A stretch of DNA of 64,000 nt, from NCBI GenBank assembly GCA_963768765.1, contig CAVYJK010000027.1, positions 77,067 to 141,066 of the forward strand. The letters are read 5' to 3'. The first letter of the stretch is position 1, and the number at the start of each line of letters is the position of its first letter. Below, one piece after another: positions 34,344-42,204 of this stretch. Both the position numbers and the translations under genes were made by a program. This DNA comes from DASWLF01 sp963768765. Its GTDB lineage: Bacteria > Desulfobacterota > Desulfobaccia > Desulfobaccales > 0-14-0-80-60-11. Below the pieces are notes generated by a model. The model saw only the letters and a list, made by a program, of their open reading frames with translations. It made no database searches and had not been told where the DNA came from.

Positions 34344-34386
34344 TTTGAGGGGAGGGCCGGGGGCTTACAATCGCCCTCCCCTCAAA
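34344..34386. terminator. Strong hairpin after trmJ-like gene
   Basis: A perfect 14-bp stem TTTGAGGGGAGGGC (34344-34357) / GCCCTCCCCTCAAA (34373-34386) starts 2 bases after the stop codon. It can serve both trmJ and the convergent aldo/keto reductase gene. Confidence 0.7.
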
Positions 34387-34434
34387 CTTCTCTCCCAGCC
34401 CCCAATAAGAGGCTCAGGAAAAGTTTTGGGAGGC

Positions 34435-35271
34435 TCACGGCTTGTAGTACATCAACTGGCGGGCAAAGGGAGCCACGGCTTCCTCCAGGGCGCGCTGCTC
34501 CTCCGGGGTCATGGGGACGAAGTTTTGGGCTGCGGCGGCCAGCTCGGCCACCTGCTCCGGGGTGTCGGCGCCGATGACCACCAGGGAGAGGCTCTGGCTC
34601 AGGGCGTAGGCCACCAGCTCGGGCACCAGCTCCCGGGGGTTTTCCGCCAGTTGGGGCAGGACCCCCCGCAAGAGCACCTTCATGCCGATGACCCCCAGGC
34701 CCCGAGATAAAGCGTCGGCGGCCACCGGCAGGAAACTCCGGTCCTGGGGCTCCGCCGGGTTCACCGGGAGGAGCACGGTGTCGAAGGGGTAGAGGTCCAG
34801 GGCCCGGCGCAGGATGTCGGGGTCGTGGTGGCCGGTGACGCCCACGAAGCGGGTCCAGCCCCTCTCTTTGGCCTCCCGGAAGGCCTCCAGGCCCCCGCCG
34901 GGGGCGGTGAGCGCCTGCAGGTCCTCCTGGGTGCGCACGTCGTGGACCTGCCACAGGTCCAGGTGGTCGGTGTCCAGGTGTTTCAAGGTGACGGACAGAT
35001 GGGCCATGGCCTTTTTGTAGGTGCGGCCGTGGGACTTGCTGGTGAGAAAGATCCGGTCCCGGTGGCCCTTAAGATTCCGGCCCAGGTAGGCCTCGCTGCC
35101 GGAGTAGGCCCGGGCGCTCTCGAAATAATTGATACCCGCGGCAAGCGCCGCCTCGATGACCGCTTGGGCCCCCTGGTCCTCGCCGTAGGTGCGCAGGACG
35201 CCCTCGCCGCCCAGACCCAGGACGGTGGCGTGGTGGCCGGTATGGCCCAGGGGCCGCATGGGGATGGTCAT
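34435..35271 (-). CDS. Aldo/keto reductase family oxidoreductase
   Basis: 278-residue TIM-barrel NAD(P)H oxidoreductase. MTIPMRPLGHTGHHATVLGLGGEGVLRT at the N-terminus; catalytic positions DxxxxY in INYFESARAYSGSEAYLG (Asp replaced by Glu, with Y retained), K in IFLTSKSH and H in LWQVHDV. The C-terminus has SLVVIGADTPEQVAELAAAAQNF. The frame is open 31 codons upstream only through a repeat (35292-35353); ATG at 35271 behind GGAGGCAACC is the true start. Substrate unknown. Confidence 0.88.
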   Translation of the reverse strand: MTIPMRPLGHTGHHATVLGLGGEGVLRTYGEDQGAQAVIEAALAAGINYFESARAYSGSEAYLGRNLKGHRDRIFLTSKSHGRTYKKAMAHLSVTLKHLDTDHLDLWQVHDVRTQEDLQALTAPGGGLEAFREAKERGWTRFVGVTGHHDPDILRRALDLYPFDTVLLPVNPAEPQDRSFLPVAADALSRGLGVIGMKVLLRGVLPQLAENPRELVPELVAYALSQSLSLVVIGADTPEQVAELAAAAQNFVPMTPEEQRALEEAVAPFARQLMYYKP

Positions 35272-35291
35272 GGTTGCCTCCTGAAAAATAA

Positions 35292-35353
35292 ACCACAGAG
35301 ACACGGAGGTCACAGAGGAAATTGATTTATGGTGCGCTCTGTGTCTCTGTGGT
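35292..35353. repeat. Inverted repeat ACCACAGAGACAC between aldo/keto reductase and uvrC
   Basis: ACCACAGAGACACGGAG (35292-35308) and CTCTGTGTCTCTGTGGT (35337-35353) match at 16 of 17 positions with a 28-base loop. It fills most of the divergent spacer between two genes. Confidence 0.65.
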
Positions 35354-35379
35354 GAAATCTTCATCGCCTTGATAGGCCG

Positions 35380-37371
35380 ATGGCGCCTGCTAGGTTAGAA
35401 GATAAGATGCCCGGATCTAAAGTAAAGCCCGATTCCCCCTATCCGGCCCTGGCCGGGGCCCTGGGTCAGGTTCCCGGGGCCAGCGGCGTCTACCTGTTCA
35501 AGGACGACCGCGGCCGGGTGCTCTATGTGGGGAAAGCGGTGAACCTGAAGCACCGCCTGGGCTCTTACCTCAAGGCCCCGGATAAGCACGACCCCAAGAC
35601 CGCCCTGATGCTCCAGAAGCTGGCCCGGGTGGATTTCATCCTCACGGCCACGGGCCGGGAGGCCCTCATCCTGGAGCGCAACCTCATCAAGGAGCACCGG
35701 CCCCGCTACAACGTCATGCTGCGGGACGACAAGAATTATCTCTGCCTGCGCCTGGACCTGAAGGAGGAGTTTCCGGCCCTCAGGTTCGTGCGGCGCTTCC
35801 ATGCGGACGGGGCGCTGTATTTCGGCCCCTACGCCTCCGCCGGCATGGCCCGGGAGACCCTCAAAGTGATGAAGCAGGCCTTCGGGGTGCGTACCTGCCG
35901 GGAGCGCCGGTTGGCGCTGCGCTCCCGGCCCTGCCTGGAATACCAGCTCCAGCACTGCCTGGGTCCCTGCGCCGGAATGGTGAACGCCAAAGAATACGGC
36001 CAGGCGGTGCAGGAAGCCGTCCTCTTCCTCAAGGGGCGGGGCCGGAACTTCCTGAAGAAGCTCAAGGCCGACATGGCCGGGGCCGCGGCGGACCAGGATT
36101 TCGAGCGGGCCGCAGTCCTCCGGGACCGCATCAATGCCATCAAGGGCACCCTGGAGCGCCAGGACATGGCCCGACCCAGCTTCAGGGACCAGGACGTCCT
36201 GGGCCTGGCGGGCGAGGGCGGCCAGGCCCTGATTCTGGTGCTCCTGGTCCGGGGCGGCCTGGTCACCGGCAGCCGGGAATACCATTTTCCCGAACCCCCG
36301 CCGGAAGAAGACCTGCTGGGCGCCTTTGTCAAGCAGTACTACTCCCAAGGCCGGCCCCTGCCCGATGAAATGTTGCTGCCCCGAGAAATTCCGGACCGCC
36401 GGCTACTGGAGGCGCTCCTGAGTGAAGAGAAAGGCTCGCCGGTGCACCTTAAGACGGCCCCCGGCGGCGAGCGGGGCCGGCTGCTGGCCCTGGCGGCGGA
36501 AAACGCCCGGGCGGCGCTCAGGCGGCGTCTGGCGGCCCCGGTGGCCGACCCCGGCGCGGCGCTGCTGGATCTGCAAAGGCGACTGCACCTGGAGCAGGCG
36601 CCGGCAAGAATAGAAGGTCTGGACATTTCCACCCTCCAGGGGGAGCAGCCGGTGGGGGCCCTGGTGGCCTTCGCGGGCGGCGCCCCGGACAAATCCGGCT
36701 ACCGGCGCTTCCGCATCCGGGAAGTGGCCGGCCAGGACGACTACGCCATGCTGCGGGAAGTGGTGCGACGCCACTACGGCAAGGAGAATTGTAAGCTGCC
36801 GGACCTGCTGGTGGTGGACGGGGGCCGGGGCCAGTTGAACGTGGTGCTGCAAGCCCTGCAGGAACTGCCCCTGAAACCGCAGTTTCCGGTGGTGGGCCTG
36901 GCCAAGGCTACTGTGCAAGAAGGCCGCCCGGTGCGGGACCGCCTCTTTCTGCCGGGACGGAAGAACCCATTGTTTTTGCCGGCCAATGCGCCGGGATGGC
37001 TGCTGTTGCTCCGGCTCAGGGACGAGGCCCACCGCTTCGCCGTCACCTACCACCGGAAGCGGGCGCGAAAAGAAATGCTGGCCTCGGCCCTGGACCGGGC
37101 CCCGGGCATCGGGCCGGTGCGGCGGCAACGGCTGTTTCAATATTACCCTGACCTGGAGGCCCTGAAACGGGCCAGCGCCGAGGAACTGGCCGCCATCCCC
37201 GGATTCACCCGTCAGACGGCGGAGAGGTTAAAGGAATGGTTGGTGGGGGAGGGCCAGGGACCGCAGGGGCGGGGTGACCCCGCCCCTACATGCCCCCCAA
37301 GCACCCTCTCCAAAGGCGCAGAAGGGACCGGGGAAGACGGGCCAGAGGGCCCGACTTCCCCGGTCAATTAA
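35380..37371 (+). CDS. uvrC: Excinuclease ABC subunit C
   Basis: Dual-incision endonuclease of nucleotide excision repair. GIY-YIG domain: GVYLFKDDRGRVLYVGKAVNLKHRL. UVR motif: DFERAAVLRDRINAI. C-terminal RNase H-like endonuclease: IEGLDISTLQGEQPVGALVAF and LLVVDGGRGQLNVVLQAL, then a helix-hairpin-helix domain (APGIGPVRRQRLFQYY; AAIPGFTRQTAERLKEWL). After residue about 627 a tail is encoded by palindromic repeats (37266-37286 and 37330-37366) and is not native UvrC. The start is at 35380 or, more like the family, at 35407 (MPGSKVKPD). Confidence 0.95.
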   Translation: MAPARLEDKMPGSKVKPDSPYPALAGALGQVPGASGVYLFKDDRGRVLYVGKAVNLKHRLGSYLKAPDKHDPKTALMLQKLARVDFILTATGREALILERNLIKEHRPRYNVMLRDDKNYLCLRLDLKEEFPALRFVRRFHADGALYFGPYASAGMARETLKVMKQAFGVRTCRERRLALRSRPCLEYQLQHCLGPCAGMVNAKEYGQAVQEAVLFLKGRGRNFLKKLKADMAGAAADQDFERAAVLRDRINAIKGTLERQDMARPSFRDQDVLGLAGEGGQALILVLLVRGGLVTGSREYHFPEPPPEEDLLGAFVKQYYSQGRPLPDEMLLPREIPDRRLLEALLSEEKGSPVHLKTAPGGERGRLLALAAENARAALRRRLAAPVADPGAALLDLQRRLHLEQAPARIEGLDISTLQGEQPVGALVAFAGGAPDKSGYRRFRIREVAGQDDYAMLREVVRRHYGKENCKLPDLLVVDGGRGQLNVVLQALQELPLKPQFPVVGLAKATVQEGRPVRDRLFLPGRKNPLFLPANAPGWLLLLRLRDEAHRFAVTYHRKRARKEMLASALDRAPGIGPVRRQRLFQYYPDLEALKRASAEELAAIPGFTRQTAERLKEWLVGEGQGPQGRGDPAPTCPPSTLSKGAEGTGEDGPEGPTSPVN

Positions 37372-37455
37372 AACTTAAGGGATTGGGGGTGGGGGTTTGG
37401 GGAAGGGGGTAAGGGCACTTACGAAAAAGCCCTTAGCCCCCTCCCCCAAATATTT

Positions 37456-37486
37456 AAGGGGGTCGAGGCGAAGCCTCGACCCCCTT
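37456..37486. terminator. Hairpin between convergent uvrC and uppS
   Basis: AAGGGGGTCGAGGC-GAA-GCCTCGACCCCCTT, a perfect 14-bp stem with GAA loop followed by ATAATTTCC. A second stem GGGGGTAAGGGC..GCCCTTAGCCCCC lies just upstream (about 37405-37444). Confidence 0.65.
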
Positions 37487-37509
37487 ATAATTTCCTTCCC
37501 GTTCTGCCC

Positions 37510-38298
37510 TCAATGCCGGGAATCGGAGGCGGTCTGCTCCTCGATCTGTTCCTGGGTGAGGCCGAAGCGCCGTTCCCGCTGCTGGTAGGCGGTCAACGCC
37601 TTGAGGAAGTCTTCTTCCCGGAAGTCGGGCCACAGGGTCTCGGTGAGGTAGAACTCGGTGTAGGCCATCTGCCACAGCAGGAAGTTGCTCAGGCGCTTCT
37701 CGCCGCTGGTGCGGATGAGCAGGTCCGGGTCCGGCAGATCGGCGGTGTAGAGGTAGCGGGAAAACAGGGCGGCGTCGATGTCCTCGGGTCTGAGGCGACC
37801 GGCCAGGAGGTCCCGGGCCAGGGCCTGCACCGCCTGGACGATCTCGGTGCGGCCCCCGTAGCTGAGGGCCAGGGTCAGGACCATCTGGGCCCCTTTGGCG
37901 GTGGCCGCCACGGTTTGGGCCAGGTCTTGCTGGACTTCCCGGGGGAGGCGGGAGAGGTCGCCGATGGCCCTGAGGGCGATCTGGTTTTCCTGCATCTCGG
38001 GCAGTTCGCGGCTCAGATAGCGGCGCAGCAGGGCCATGATGGCCCGGATCTCCAGGGCGGGCCGCTGCCAGTTTTCTTCGGAAAAGGCGAAAAGCGTCAG
38101 GTAGGGGATGCCCAGCTTGCGGGCCAGGCGGGTCACGACGCGCGCCGATTCCACCCCGGCCACGTGGCCCCGGATGCGGAGCAATCCCCGGCGCTGGGCC
38201 CAGCGGCCGTTGCCGTCCATGATGACGGCCACGTGGCGGGGCAGGCTGGAGCGGTCTAGAGGATAAAACGAATCAGACAAAGGCGCACCCGGGGCCAT
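37510..38298 (-). CDS. uppS: Undecaprenyl diphosphate synthase (isoprenyl transferase)
   Basis: cis-prenyltransferase that makes the C55 lipid carrier for cell-wall synthesis. 262 residues. Signature HVAVIMDGNGRWAQRRGLLRIRGHVAG (catalytic Asp-Gly-Asn-Gly-Arg-Trp), FAFSEENWQRP, LALSYGGRTEIVQAV and DLLIRTSGEKRLSNFLLWQMAYTEFYLTETLWPDF. Starts one base into the frr stop codon (TGATG), so translation is coupled. Confidence 0.96.
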   Translation of the reverse strand: MAPGAPLSDSFYPLDRSSLPRHVAVIMDGNGRWAQRRGLLRIRGHVAGVESARVVTRLARKLGIPYLTLFAFSEENWQRPALEIRAIMALLRRYLSRELPEMQENQIALRAIGDLSRLPREVQQDLAQTVAATAKGAQMVLTLALSYGGRTEIVQAVQALARDLLAGRLRPEDIDAALFSRYLYTADLPDPDLLIRTSGEKRLSNFLLWQMAYTEFYLTETLWPDFREEDFLKALTAYQQRERRFGLTQEQIEEQTASDSRH

Positions 38299-38855
38299 CA
38301 GAAGGACATGATCTCCTTTTCTTTTTCCGCAGCCTGGGCCTCCACCTTCTTGGTGTAGTCATCGGTAATTTTTTGCACCTCGTCCTGGCCCCGGTGCGCG
38401 TCGTCTTCGGAGAGCATCTTCTCCTTCTTCATCTCCTTCAAGTCTTCGTTGGCCTCCCGGCGAACGTTGCGCAAGGCCACCTTGGCCTCTTCCTCCATCT
38501 TTTTCACCATCTTCACCAGGTCCTTGCGCCGTTCGGTGGTGAGGGCCGGAATGGGCAGCCGGATGATCTTGCCGTCGTTGACGGGGTTGAGGCCCAGGTC
38601 GGACTTGAGGATGGCCTTCTCGATGTCCGAAAGGACGGTGGAGTCCCAGGGCTGCACCGTGAGGAGGCGGGGCTCCGGGGCGGCCAGGGAGGCCACCTGG
38701 GGCAGAGGCATGGTGGTGCCGTAGCAGTCCACCTTGATGCCTTCCAGCAGGGCCACGGAGGCCCGGCCGGTGCGCACCCGGGAAAGGTCCCGGCCCAGGA
38801 CCTCCTGCACCTTGTCCATCTTGTGTCTGGTCTCTTTTAAAACCTCATCTTTCAT
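38298..38855 (-). CDS. frr: Ribosome recycling factor
   Basis: Splits post-termination ribosomes together with EF-G. 185 residues from MKDEVLKETRHKMDKVQEVLGRDLSRVRTGRAS. Conserved YGTTMPLPQVASLAAPEPRLLTVQPWD and the C-terminal ALRNVRREANEDLKEMKKEKMLSEDDAHRGQDEVQKITD. The frame is open 13 codons further up but those overlap pyrH; 38855 gives the family N-terminus and a modest 11-base overlap. Confidence 0.96.
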   Translation of the reverse strand: MKDEVLKETRHKMDKVQEVLGRDLSRVRTGRASVALLEGIKVDCYGTTMPLPQVASLAAPEPRLLTVQPWDSTVLSDIEKAILKSDLGLNPVNDGKIIRLPIPALTTERRKDLVKMVKKMEEEAKVALRNVRREANEDLKEMKKEKMLSEDDAHRGQDEVQKITDDYTKKVEAQAAEKEKEIMSF

Positions 38856-39582
38856 GGCGGCGCTTCTCCACCAGGGTGCCCACCTTACGGCCAAGCACCA
38901 CTTTCTTCATATTACCCGGTTCCAGCAGCTTGAAGACGATGATGGGGATATTCTGCTCCATGGACATGGTCACCGCGGTGCTGTCCATGACTCGGAGGGC
39001 TCTTTCCAGGATGTCGAAGTAGGTGAGGCGGGTCAGCATCTTGGCATTGGGGTCTTTCTCCGGGTCCCGGTCGTAGATGCCCGCCACCTTGGTGCCCTTG
39101 AGGATGGCCTGGGCCTCGATCTCCGTGGCCCGCAAGGCCGCGGCGGTGTCCGTAGTGAAGTAAGGGCTGCCGGTGCCCGCGGCGAAGACCAGCACCCGGC
39201 CTTTCTCCAGGTGGCGCAGGGCCCGCCGGCGGATGTAGGGCTCCGCCACCTCATTCATGGTGATGGCGCTCATCACCCGGGTGGGGATGCCGGCCTTTTC
39301 CAGGGCGTCCTGCAGGGCGATGGCGTTGATGACGGTGGCCAGCATGCCCATGTTGTCGGCCACCGCCCGCTCGATGCCCTGAGCGCTGGCTTCCAGGCCC
39401 CGGAAGATGTTGCCGCCCCCCACCACGATCCCCACCTGCACCTTGAGGTCCGTCACCCCTTTGATTTCCAGGGCGATGGCCTTCAGGGTGGCAGGGTCCA
39501 GGCCGAACTTTTTGTCGCCCGCCAGGGTCTCACCGCTCACCTTAAGGAGGATGCGGTGGTATTTGGGGGTCTCCGGCGTCAT
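38845..39582 (-). CDS. pyrH: Uridylate kinase
   Basis: Phosphorylates UMP to UDP; hexameric amino-acid-kinase fold. 245 residues. KVSGETLAGDKKFGLD at the N-terminus, GIVVGGGNIFRG (phosphate loop), AGTGSPYFTTDTAAALRA and the ILKGTKVAGIYDRDPEKDPNAK substrate segment are all diagnostic. 7 bases behind tsf, overlapping frr. Confidence 0.97.
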   Translation of the reverse strand: MTPETPKYHRILLKVSGETLAGDKKFGLDPATLKAIALEIKGVTDLKVQVGIVVGGGNIFRGLEASAQGIERAVADNMGMLATVINAIALQDALEKAGIPTRVMSAITMNEVAEPYIRRRALRHLEKGRVLVFAAGTGSPYFTTDTAAALRATEIEAQAILKGTKVAGIYDRDPEKDPNAKMLTRLTYFDILERALRVMDSTAVTMSMEQNIPIIVFKLLEPGNMKKVVLGRKVGTLVEKRRHER

Positions 39583-39589
39583 GGGGTTC

Positions 39590-40471
39590 TCATTCGGTCC
39601 CCACCTGGTAGCGGGTGAACCGCTTCACCTTGAGGTCTTTGCGGCCCAGCCGGTCGCCCGTCTCCTTGAGGTATTGGGCCACGGTCTGGTCGGGGTTTTT
39701 CACGAAGGCCTGCTGCAGGAGGCAGGCTTCCTTGTAGAATTTTTCCAGGCGGCCGGTGACCATTTTCTCGATGATCTTATCCGGCTTGCCGCTTTCCCGG
39801 GCCTGGGCCTCGAAGATGGCCCTTTCCTTGGCCACCGCCTCGGGACTCAGGTCCTCCGGGCTGATGGCCAGGGGGTTGGCGGCGGCGATCTGCATGGCCA
39901 CGTCTTTGGCCGCGGCCACGGCTTCCGGGGCCGCCTCCGTGCCGCTCAGTTCGAGGAGCACCCCGATCTTGCCGCCGTGGTGGATGTAGGCGGCCACCAG
40001 GTCGCCCGTGAAGCGGCTGAAGCGGCGGAGGTGGCATTTCTCACCGGTCTTGGCGATGACGTCGTTCAGGTAGTCGGTCACCGTCAGCCCCGGCAGGTGG
40101 GGGCAGGGCTCGGCCAGCAGCGCCTCCACCGTTTCCAGGGCCGAAGCGGCCAGCTGTTCGCTGAGCCGGGCGCCCAGGTCCAGGAAGGAATCGGTCTTGG
40201 CCACGAAATCGGTTTCGCAGTTCAGTTCCAGCAGCAGCCCGGACTGGTGGTCCGGGGCGATGTGGGCCCAGACGGCCCCTTCGGCGGCGGACCGGCCGGC
40301 CCGCTTGGCAGCCACGGCCAGACCCTTCTGGCGCAGGTAGGCCACCGCGGCCTCCAGGTCGCCGTCCGTCTCCTTCAGGGCCTTCTTGCAATCCATCATC
40401 CCGGCGTTGGTCTTATCACGCAGGGTTTTTACCAGTTCCGCAGTAATCTCCAACTCTTGCCTCCTTGCCAA
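39590..40471 (-). CDS. tsf: Translation elongation factor Ts
   Basis: Guanine-nucleotide exchange factor for EF-Tu. 293 residues. The N-terminal TDV-type helix ELVKTLRDKTNAGMMDCKKALKETDGDLEAAVAYLRQKGL is the family signature, followed by VWAHIAPDHQSGLLLELNCETDFVAK and the dimerisation domain. TTG or ATG start at 40471. 99 bases separate it from rpsB. Confidence 0.97.
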   Translation of the reverse strand: MARRQELEITAELVKTLRDKTNAGMMDCKKALKETDGDLEAAVAYLRQKGLAVAAKRAGRSAAEGAVWAHIAPDHQSGLLLELNCETDFVAKTDSFLDLGARLSEQLAASALETVEALLAEPCPHLPGLTVTDYLNDVIAKTGEKCHLRRFSRFTGDLVAAYIHHGGKIGVLLELSGTEAAPEAVAAAKDVAMQIAAANPLAISPEDLSPEAVAKERAIFEAQARESGKPDKIIEKMVTGRLEKFYKEACLLQQAFVKNPDQTVAQYLKETGDRLGRKDLKVKRFTRYQVGTE

Positions 40472-40570
40472 AACCCGAAGCCATAACCCGGGCTTACAAT
40501 GTCAACTCAGGAAAACAGGTATTCAGCCGCACCCAGCGGACCGGGGCGGGGCGCCGGTGAGGCGGCGGGA

Positions 40571-41365
40571 TTACGCCTCCGGCTCCAGGGCCGCCGCCGC
40601 GGCCGCCGGGGCCTCCGGGGGCGCCTCGGGTTCGGCGGCGGCCGCGGCTTCCTTATCCAGCATCCCCTGCAGGCGCTCCTCCGCCAGCTTTTTGCCTTCT
40701 ATGGCCGCGTCGGCCACCCGGGCGGTAAGCAGGCGAATGGCGCGAATGGCGTCGTCGTTGCCCGGAATGGGGTAATCGATGATTGTGGGGTCGCAGTTGC
40801 TGTCCACGATGGCCAACAGCGGGACCTGCACCTTCCGGGCTTCCTGCACCGCGATGTCTTCCTTGCGGGGGTCCACCACGTAGACGATGTCCGGCAGACG
40901 GCCCATATTTTTGATGCCGCCCAGAGAGCGCTCCAGTTTGGCGGCCTTCTTTTCCATCATCAGGATTTCTTTTTTGGGGAAGCGCTTGATGGTGCCGTCT
41001 TCCTTCATGGCCTCGAAATCCTTGAGGCGGGCGATGGAACGGCTGATGGTGGCAAAGTTGGTGAGCATCCCCCCCAACCACCGGTGGTTGACAAAGAACA
41101 TGCCGCAGCGCTGGGCCTCTTCGGCAATGGCGTCCATGGCCTGTTTCTTGGTGCCCACGAACAGGACGATACCGCCGTCCGCCACTTTTTCCACCACGAA
41201 ATTATAGGCGACTTTGAAATATTGAACGGTTTTTTGCAGGTCGATGATGTGGATGCCGTTTCTGGCTCCGAAGATGAAAGGCCCCATCTTGGGATTCCAG
41301 CGGCGGGTCTGGTGGCCGAAATGAACCCCGGCCTCCAGCAATTCCTTCATGGTGACATAAGACAT
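40571..41365 (-). CDS. rpsB: 30S ribosomal protein S2
   Basis: 264 residues. MSYVTMKELLEAGVHFGHQTRRWNPKMGPFIFGARNGIHIIDLQKT is the S2 N-terminus; FVNHRWLGGMLTNF and DPTIIDYPIPGNDDAIRAIRL follow. The C-terminus is an alanine/glutamate/proline tail longer than usual. ATG at 41365 follows AGGAGGAAGTAAGCTT, a perfect Shine-Dalgarno; the open frame upstream (24 codons) is leader sequence. First gene of rpsB-tsf-pyrH-frr-uppS. Confidence 0.97.
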   Translation of the reverse strand: MSYVTMKELLEAGVHFGHQTRRWNPKMGPFIFGARNGIHIIDLQKTVQYFKVAYNFVVEKVADGGIVLFVGTKKQAMDAIAEEAQRCGMFFVNHRWLGGMLTNFATISRSIARLKDFEAMKEDGTIKRFPKKEILMMEKKAAKLERSLGGIKNMGRLPDIVYVVDPRKEDIAVQEARKVQVPLLAIVDSNCDPTIIDYPIPGNDDAIRAIRLLTARVADAAIEGKKLAEERLQGMLDKEAAAAAEPEAPPEAPAAAAAALEPEA

Positions 41366-41474
41366 AAGCTTACTTCCTCCTGGTTTAGCCGCCGCTCCGC
41401 CGCCGACGAGGCCACCGGGCGCTCTCGCGCTCGGCACCAGCCCGCCCTGGCGGGGCGTGTGTAATTTTTTAAAT
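41366..41474 (-). promoter_or_regulatory. 5' leader of rpsB, possible S2 autoregulatory RNA
   Basis: About 110 bases between the predicted start of transcription and the rpsB ATG. It is rich in short inverted repeats (GCCCCGCCAGGGCGGGC; GAGCGCGAGAGCGCCC; CGGCGGCGGAGCGGCGG). Leaders upstream of rpsB are known autoregulation sites in several phyla; a specific match was not established. Confidence 0.35.
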
Positions 41475-41480
41475 CATATT

Positions 41481-41509
41481 TTTATAACAAAAGCCTGCAA
41501 GAATGACAA
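41481..41509 (-). promoter_or_regulatory. Strong putative promoter of the rpsB operon
   Basis: Minus strand TTGTCA (41504-41509), 17-base spacer, TATAAA (41481-41486). Each box matches consensus at 5 of 6 positions with ideal spacing. Confidence 0.65.
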
Positions 41510-41713
41510 GGGGTTTTGGGAGGAGGAAATTAGGCGCCGGCGCTCCTGATCTTTGAGGTAAGAATGACCAACCCGTCCTCTGCCACGGCTTTGCTTACCT
41601 CAGACGGCCCTGGTAAACATAAGCAGATATTTCTTCTTGGGGTTTAAGGTAGCTGATGAGCAGAAGCCAGCTGGCGTTTTGACCTAACCCCAGCCTTAAG
41701 TTTTACTTACCCT
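41510..41713. other. Intergenic stretch with one long-range hairpin
   Basis: TGAGGTAAG (41554-41562) and CTTACCTCA (41594-41602) form a 9-bp stem with a 31-base loop. No gene is seen. Confidence 0.35.
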
Positions 41714-42091
41714 CTATTTAAACAAAACCGCATAAAGAACCCATAACGCCAATAGGCCCCAAATTAACATCGGCAACCACGCTTTCCCTACCCCGACCCT
41801 CATTACATTTTCTGGCAATTTAAGTAATGATGCAGAATAAGGAGCAAGAGCTATTCCAATTAATAAAGAGGTAAACAACATAACAGCTGCAACATCTATT
41901 ATATTGATACGCGTTAAGACATAATAGCCCACTATCGCCGCCAGTATCAAATATATAACCATCGTCCGCATATAATTTCCCAGCATGATACCGGCGGCCT
42001 TCACCCAAAGATTAGATCTGCTGATTATGAGGATCAGTTTTAAAACAATTGCAATTGCAAATATAGTTGCCAAAATCTTGGTTGATGCCAT
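41714..42091 (-). CDS. Small four-helix membrane protein of unknown function
   Basis: 125 residues with four hydrophobic segments (ILATIFAIAIVLKLILII; MVIYLILAAIVGYYVL; VAAVMLFTSLLIGIAL; WLPMLIWGLLALWVLYAV). An AGGAGGAAGTAACAATT site precedes the ATG. The gene is clearly more A/T-rich than everything around it and uses many A/T-ending codons, which suggests a different origin or relaxed selection. Not recognised. Confidence 0.7.
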   Translation of the reverse strand: MASTKILATIFAIAIVLKLILIISRSNLWVKAAGIMLGNYMRTMVIYLILAAIVGYYVLTRINIIDVAAVMLFTSLLIGIALAPYSASLLKLPENVMRVGVGKAWLPMLIWGLLALWVLYAVLFK

Positions 42092-42204
42092 AATTGTTAC
42101 TTCCTCCTCACTTTTTTGCGCCTCTTAATAATTTCCTAATTATCGCAGATATCTGCAATAACGGATTTGTGCAATCTGTGACTCACCCTAGTTTCCACCT
42201 TGCT

